Assembly (NCBI GenBank): GCA_036788215.1
Contig: DAIQNV010000003.1
Span: 1-64,000 of the forward strand
Length of the DNA: 64,000 bases
Direction of reading: 5' to 3'
Origin: DAIQNV01 sp036788215
GTDB taxonomy: Bacteria; Planctomycetota; Phycisphaerae; Phycisphaerales; UBA1924
Below the pieces are notes generated by a model, which saw only the letters and a program-made list of their open reading frames with translations, was not told the DNA's origin and made no database searches. Of the stretch, positions 59,594 through 64,000 are shown piece by piece. Made by a program: the position numbers and the translations under genes. How positions within the stretch are numbered: position 1 is the stretch's first letter; every line of letters begins with the position of its first letter.

Positions 59594-60355
59594 GTGCTCG
59601 ACCTCAAGAGCGTCACCAAACGCTTCGGGTCCGAGACCGCCATCGATGGCGTCTCGCTCGAGATCCCCAAATCAGGTGTCGTTGCGCTCATCGGCCCGTC
59701 CGGCTGCGGCAAGTCGACCCTGCTGAGGCTCCTGATCGGGCTGCACTCCCCGGATAAGGGTGAAGTGCTGCTGGAAGGGCGTCCGCTGGCGGATCACGGG
59801 CTCCCCGGGGTCCGCACCCGATTCGGGTATGTCATCCAAGACGGGGGCCTCTTCCCGCACCTGACCGCCCGGGGGAACGCCCGCCTGCCGGGCCGGCAGA
59901 CCGCTGCCGGGCGAAGGGTGGGGGGGATCGACGCTCGGATCACCGAACTCGCCGGACTGGTCCACCTCACGCCCGACCAGCTCGACCGCTTCCCGGGTGA
60001 ACTCTCAGGGGGGCAGCGTCAGCGCGTCGCCCTGGTGCGGGCGCTCGTGCTCGACCCCGAGATCCTGCTGCTCGATGAGCCCCTGGGCGCCCTGGACCCG
60101 GTGATCCGCGCCGAGCTGCAGGCGGAGCTCAAGGACCTGTTCCAGCGCCTCAACAAGACCGTCGTGCTCGTGACGCACGACCTCGCCGAAGCCGCGTACC
60201 TCGCGGACGACATCGTGCTGATGAACCAGGGACGCGTCGCCCAGCGGGGCTCCTTCCGCACCCTGCGCACCGACCCCGCGGACGACTTCGTGCGCCGGTT
60301 CGTCACCGAGCAGGTCGACCGCGTGCGGGCCCTCATCGACGGGGCGGTCGCGTGA
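59594..60355 (+). CDS. OpuC/ProV-like ABC transporter ATP-binding protein (osmoprotectant type)
   Basis: A 253-residue ABC ATPase. Walker A GPSGCGKST, Q-loop VIQDGGLFPHLT, signature GELSGGQRQRVALVRAL, Walker B ILLLDEPLGALD and H-loop VTHDLAEA are all present. The PHLTARGN context and the neighbouring fused permease place it in the glycine betaine/choline/quaternary amine (OpuC/YehX) group. The GTG at 59594 is chosen because homology (LDLKSVTKRFG) starts there. Its stop overlaps the permease start (GTGA). Confidence 0.9.
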   Translation: MLDLKSVTKRFGSETAIDGVSLEIPKSGVVALIGPSGCGKSTLLRLLIGLHSPDKGEVLLEGRPLADHGLPGVRTRFGYVIQDGGLFPHLTARGNARLPGRQTAAGRRVGGIDARITELAGLVHLTPDQLDRFPGELSGGQRQRVALVRALVLDPEILLLDEPLGALDPVIRAELQAELKDLFQRLNKTVVLVTHDLAEAAYLADDIVLMNQGRVAQRGSFRTLRTDPADDFVRRFVTEQVDRVRALIDGAVA

Positions 60356-61845
60356 GGCTGTGCGCCCTCGTGATCGCGATCGCTGTCGCGCTCTGCGCCG
60401 GGCAGGATCGCGATCGGTTCGTCGTCGGCTCCAAGCTCTTCACCGAGTCGGTGATCCTGGGCGAGATCGTGGCGCAGGCCGCGGCCCGCGCCGGGGCGGA
60501 CGCGGCGCACCAGGACGAGCTCGGGGGCTCGGCCATCCTCTTCAACGCCCTGACCTCGGGCGAGATCGACGCCTACCCCGAGTACACCGGCACGCTGCGC
60601 CTGGAATTGCTGAAATCCGAGGGCCTGTCAACGGACGCGGAACTCGCGCGCGCCCTCGCCCGGCGCGGGGTCCGCATGACCGCGCCACTCGGGTTCAACA
60701 ACACCTACGCCCTGGGCATGCGGGCCGATCGGGCGACCGAGCTCGCCATCAAGACCACGAGCGACCTGCTCGCGCACCCGCGCCTGCGCCTGGGGTTCTC
60801 CAACGAGTTCCTCGATCGAGGCGATGGCTGGCCGGCCCTCCGCGCCGCCTACGGGCTGCCCCAGGCAAATGTCCGAGGGCTCGATCACGCCCTCGCCTAC
60901 CGGGGCCTCGTCGCGGGCGACCTCGACGTGATGGATCTCTACAGCACCGACGCGGAGATCGCCTACTACGACCTCGCGGTGCTCGAGGACGACCTGGGCT
61001 TCTTCCCTCGGTACGACGCGGTCATCCTCTACCGCGACGACCTGCTCGAGCGCCTCCCCCGCGTCGCGCAGGCGATCGACGGGCTCGCGGGCACGATCGA
61101 CGAGCCCGCCATGGTCCTGATGAACGAAAGGGCCAAGATCGAAGGCCAGAGCGAGCGGGCCATCGCGTCCGCGTTCCTCGATCGCATCACCGGTCTCACG
61201 ACCGCGACCCCCGTCGCGCCCGACGCCGGGCTCTGGTCCCGCCTCTGGCAGCGCACGCGCGAGCACCTGTTCCTCGTCTCGGTCGCGATGGTCGGCGCGT
61301 TCCTCGTCGCGACGCCCCTGGGCATCTGGGCCGCCGCGAAGCCGGGGTTTGGCCAGGTCATCCTCGCGATCGTGGGCATTGCGCAGACGATCCCGAGCCT
61401 CGCGCTGCTGGTCGTGCTGATCCGCCCCCTCGGCGTCGGGGACAAGCCCGCGATCGCGGCACTGTTCATCTACGCGCTCCTCCCGATGGTGCGCAGCACG
61501 CAGGCCGGCCTCGCGGGGATTCCCCGGGGCACGATCGAGTCCGCCCGCGCGATCGGGCTCTCCCCCTTCACCCGATTGCGGGTGATCGAGATCCCCCTCG
61601 CGGCACGCTCCATCCTCGCGGGCGTGAAGACCTCGACCGTCATCACCATCGGTTTCGCGACGCTCGGCGCCCTCATCGGCGCCGGGGGATACGGAAAGCC
61701 CATCCTCACGGGCATCCGGCTCGACGATTTCGGGCTCATTCTCGAGGGGGCGGTGCCCGCTGCGATCATGGCGCTCGCGGCGCAGGGGCTCTTCGAGATC
61801 GTCGAACGCCTCGCGGTGCCCCGCGGTTTGCGGCGCGGGCGCTGA
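60352..61845 (+). CDS. Fused osmoprotectant-binding protein and permease (OpuC-type)
   Basis: A 497-residue fusion. A signal peptide (about 1-17) leads to a substrate-binding domain (about 22-285: FVVGSKLFTESVILGEIVAQ, DAYPEYTGTLRLEL, LGFSNEFLDRGDGW, DVMDLYSTDAEIAYYDL). It continues into a permease domain (about 300-490) with five to six helices and the EAA loop (SARAIGLSPFTRLRVIEIPL). It imports glycine betaine, choline or a related solute for osmoprotection. In the fused OpuC-type proteins I know of, the permease usually comes first and the binding domain last; here the order is reversed. It forms a two-gene operon with the ATPase. Confidence 0.88.
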   Translation: MRLCALVIAIAVALCAGQDRDRFVVGSKLFTESVILGEIVAQAAARAGADAAHQDELGGSAILFNALTSGEIDAYPEYTGTLRLELLKSEGLSTDAELARALARRGVRMTAPLGFNNTYALGMRADRATELAIKTTSDLLAHPRLRLGFSNEFLDRGDGWPALRAAYGLPQANVRGLDHALAYRGLVAGDLDVMDLYSTDAEIAYYDLAVLEDDLGFFPRYDAVILYRDDLLERLPRVAQAIDGLAGTIDEPAMVLMNERAKIEGQSERAIASAFLDRITGLTTATPVAPDAGLWSRLWQRTREHLFLVSVAMVGAFLVATPLGIWAAAKPGFGQVILAIVGIAQTIPSLALLVVLIRPLGVGDKPAIAALFIYALLPMVRSTQAGLAGIPRGTIESARAIGLSPFTRLRVIEIPLAARSILAGVKTSTVITIGFATLGALIGAGGYGKPILTGIRLDDFGLILEGAVPAAIMALAAQGLFEIVERLAVPRGLRRGR

Positions 61846-61988
61846 CGCGGCATGTGCAGTTTCTCATTGTGTTCGGGGCGATTGATGTGTAGTCTGTTTG
61901 CTTGCGCACCGCGTCGGGCGGCGTGCCCGGAACGAAGCGATCGCGTTCACGGAACGCTGATCCCACCGCAGACCGGAAGGCTGAGCCC

Positions 61989-63311
61989 ATGACCCCGAAC
62001 GCCCCCGAGAGCGGCGCCACGCCGCGCGTTGCCCGCGTGCCCCTGTCCCCGGGCACGGTCGCGCAGCGGTACCTCGCGGTGCGCGGGCAATCGGACACGC
62101 TCGCGGCGCCCCTTTCCGCCGAGGACGCGACAGCGCAGTCCATGCCCTCCTGCTCGCCCGCCAAGTGGCACCTGGCGCACACAACCTGGTTCTCCGAGAC
62201 CTTCGTCCTCGAGCGCTTCGACCCGGGCTTCCGGCCAATCGACGAGCGGTTCCGCGTTCTGTTCAACAGCTACTACAACACGGTGGGCGAGCAGGCGCCC
62301 CGCCACGAACGCGGGCTGATGACCCGCCCGTCGCTCGATGCCGTCCGGCGCTACCGCGCACGCACCGACGAACTCGTGCTGCGTCTGCTCGAGACGCGCG
62401 ACGACCCCGAGATCGTCGAGCTCATCGAGCTGGGCCTGCAGCACGAGCAGCAGCACCAGGAGCTGCTGCTGATGGACATCAAGCACCTCTTCAGCCGCAG
62501 CCCGCTCCGGCCCGTCTACCGCGAGCCCGACGGGTTCGAAACCGGCTCGCCCGGCGCGATGGGGTGGGCCGCCTTCGACGCCGGCGTCCGCGTGATCGGC
62601 ACCCCCGCCGACGCCGGCTTCGCCTACGACTGCGAGCGACCGGAGCACCAGGACATGGTGCACGCGTTCGCGATCGCCGACCGGCTCGTCACCAACGCCG
62701 AGTACCTCGCGTTCATCGACGCGGGGGGCTACGCGGACGTGAACCTCTGGCTCGACGCGGGCTGGCGCTGGCGACGCGATGGCGACGTGGAGGCACCCCT
62801 CTACTGGCGCCGCGAGGGCTCGCGCTGGGCGGAGTTCACGCTGCGGGGGGAGCAGCCCCTCGACCTCGACCGGCCCGTCTGCCACGTCAGCTTCTTCGAG
62901 GCCGACGCGTACGCCCGCTGGCGGGGCTGCCGCCTCCCGGCGGAGGCGGAGTGGGAGACCGCGTGCGTCGAGAGCGGCGCCGCGAACGCCCACCGCGAGG
63001 GCTCGGCCGGCAACTTCCTGGGCTCCGCCTCCCTGCACCCCGACGCCCCCCACGACGCCCGGGGCCCGCGCCAGATGCTGGGCGACGCCTGGGAGTGGAC
63101 GCGGTCGGACTTCGGGCCCTACCCGGGCTACCGCCCGCCCGAGGGCCCACTCGGGGAATACAACGGCAAGTTCATGTGCGGGCATTTCGTGTTGCGCGGC
63201 GGGTGCTGCGTCACGCCCCGCGATCACATCCGCCCGGGCTACCGCAATTTCTTTGCGCCGGGCGACCGCTGGATGTTCTCGGGCATCCGGCTCGCGAAGG
63301 ACGGTTCATGA
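61989..63311 (+). CDS. egtB: Ergothioneine biosynthesis sulfoxide synthase EgtB
   Basis: A non-haem iron enzyme that joins hercynine to a thiol donor (cysteine or gamma-glutamylcysteine) during ergothioneine synthesis. 440 residues. The N-terminal DinB-like domain supplies iron ligands in WHLAHTTWF (H64; H61 nearby) and HEQQHQELL (H152, H156). The C-terminal FGE-sulfatase-like domain shows VSFFEADAYARWRGCRLPAEAEWE, WEWTRSDFGPYPGY, GEYNGKFM, VLRGGCCVTPRDHIRPGYRNFF and WMFSGIRLA. The ATG at 61989 is used. Its stop overlaps the egtD start (ATGA). Confidence 0.93.
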   Translation: MTPNAPESGATPRVARVPLSPGTVAQRYLAVRGQSDTLAAPLSAEDATAQSMPSCSPAKWHLAHTTWFSETFVLERFDPGFRPIDERFRVLFNSYYNTVGEQAPRHERGLMTRPSLDAVRRYRARTDELVLRLLETRDDPEIVELIELGLQHEQQHQELLLMDIKHLFSRSPLRPVYREPDGFETGSPGAMGWAAFDAGVRVIGTPADAGFAYDCERPEHQDMVHAFAIADRLVTNAEYLAFIDAGGYADVNLWLDAGWRWRRDGDVEAPLYWRREGSRWAEFTLRGEQPLDLDRPVCHVSFFEADAYARWRGCRLPAEAEWETACVESGAANAHREGSAGNFLGSASLHPDAPHDARGPRQMLGDAWEWTRSDFGPYPGYRPPEGPLGEYNGKFMCGHFVLRGGCCVTPRDHIRPGYRNFFAPGDRWMFSGIRLAKDGS

Positions 63312-64000
63312 CGCAGATGGAAGAAGGAAGCCGGGGGGGTGGGGGGGGCGACACCGTCCACGAGGTCGCCGATCACGGGCACACCGCGGAGGATGTGTTC
63401 CTCGAGGACCTGCTCAAGGGCCTCAAGGCCGATCGGCCCTCCATCCCGACGAAGTACCTGTACGACGACTATGGCTCGGAGCTGTTCGACAAGATCTGCG
63501 AGGTCGAGGCCTACTACCCGACCCGCACCGAGTCGGCGATCTTCGACGAGTCGCTCTCCGATATCGCCCGCCACATCGGCCCGCGTGCGTTCGTCATCGA
63601 GCCCGGCGCCGGCAACGGCACCAAGGCGGTCCGCCTCCTGAACGCGCTCGAGGAGCCGGTCGCGGTCGCGGTCGTCGATATCTCGATGGCCTACGCCCAG
63701 GGCTCCGCCGACATCCTCGCCGAGCAGCTCGAGGGCGTCGAGATCATGCCCGTGTGCGCCGACTTCACGCAGGACCACGACGTGCCCGACCCGGGGCGCA
63801 CGCCGGACCGGCGCGTCGTCTTCTTCCCGGGCTCGACGGTGGGCAACTTCACCCCCGACGAACGCCGGCGCCTGCTCAGGGCGTTCCGACGCACCGCGGG
63901 CGACGACGGGATGCTCCTGATCGGCTTCGACCTCTGGAAGGACCGCGAGACCCTCGAACTCGCCTACGACGACCCCGAGGGCGTTACCGCCGCCTTCATC
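63308..64000 (+). CDS. egtD: L-histidine N-alpha-methyltransferase EgtD, 3'-truncated by window
   Basis: It trimethylates histidine to hercynine with SAM, the first committed step of ergothioneine synthesis. 231 codons are visible before the window ends. After a Gly-rich N-terminus come FLEDLLKGLKADRPSIPTKYLYDDYGSELFDKICEV and YYPTRTESAIF, then the SAM site FVIEPGAGNGTKAVRLL and VVDISMAYAQGSADIL, and RRVVFFPGSTVGNFTPDER, all as in EgtD. It is coupled to egtB by a 4-base overlap; the pair would make ergothioneine with the downstream lyase, not seen. Confidence 0.93.
   Translation, partial: MTQMEEGSRGGGGGDTVHEVADHGHTAEDVFLEDLLKGLKADRPSIPTKYLYDDYGSELFDKICEVEAYYPTRTESAIFDESLSDIARHIGPRAFVIEPGAGNGTKAVRLLNALEEPVAVAVVDISMAYAQGSADILAEQLEGVEIMPVCADFTQDHDVPDPGRTPDRRVVFFPGSTVGNFTPDERRRLLRAFRRTAGDDGMLLIGFDLWKDRETLELAYDDPEGVTAAFI

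Overview
The window is about 64 kb of high-GC bacterial chromosome with short intergenic gaps. I think it comes from a Planctomycetota bacterium of the Phycisphaerae type. The reasons are three tandem prepilin-motif proteins of the planctomycete kind, a PEP-CTERM-like tail (32288-33205), a GC-dockerin-like tail (19304-21076), frequent GTG/TTG starts, and a CoaX-type pantothenate kinase. No rRNA, tRNA, CRISPR array or prophage was seen. The assignment rests on gene content and style only.

Layout. 1-10.5 kb: 3' part of a B12-dependent ribonucleotide reductase; two candidate untranslated RNAs (about 3513-3615 and 4390-4640); a flavin reductase, an aminotransferase, a chemotaxis-type receptor, malate dehydrogenase and a small membrane protein. 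10.8-21.1 kb: a CpcT/CpeT-FKBP fusion, a DnaJ/CbpA chaperone, a polyprenyl glycosylphosphotransferase, three tandem pilin-like paralogues (the middle one interrupted by TAG), and a secreted protein in a clearly AT-richer island. 21.2-33.8 kb: mnmG, a GNAT enzyme, a KefB-type antiporter, a UVR-motif protein, a sigma-70 factor, thioredoxin reductase, a VOC protein, a PEP-CTERM-like secreted protein and an ACT-like protein. Dispersed covarying palindromes lie between these genes.

34-37 kb: an isc operon (iscS, iscU, iscA) carrying a translationally coupled two-gene HEPN module between iscS and iscU. 37-43 kb: an anti-sigma/STAS pair and a very long secretin. 43.3-50.6 kb: coaX, a reduced MnmE-like GTPase, a TPR membrane protein and an RluA pseudouridine synthase, then a response regulator coupled to an HD-GYP phosphodiesterase. 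50.8-59.4 kb (minus strand): histidine kinase, STAS, gspE/pilB, gspF/pilC, pilM, pilN, pilO, a pilP/gspC-like gene and a gspG-like pseudopilin, nearly all overlapping. With the secretin at 38.2-41.8 kb this makes most of a type IV pilus/type II secretion machine. 59.6-64 kb: an OpuC-like osmoprotectant ABC transporter, then egtB and the start of egtD for ergothioneine synthesis.

Expression signals. Several genes without a Shine-Dalgarno sequence have a TANNNT hexamer 5-7 nt before the start codon, which points to leaderless mRNAs. Others have clear rho-independent terminators or promoters with spaced -35/-10 boxes. The observations I rate highest are the covarying intergenic palindromes, the HEPN pair inside isc, the independent structured RNA at 4390-4640, the leaderless-start pattern, the CpcT-FKBP fusion and the amber-interrupted pilin copy.
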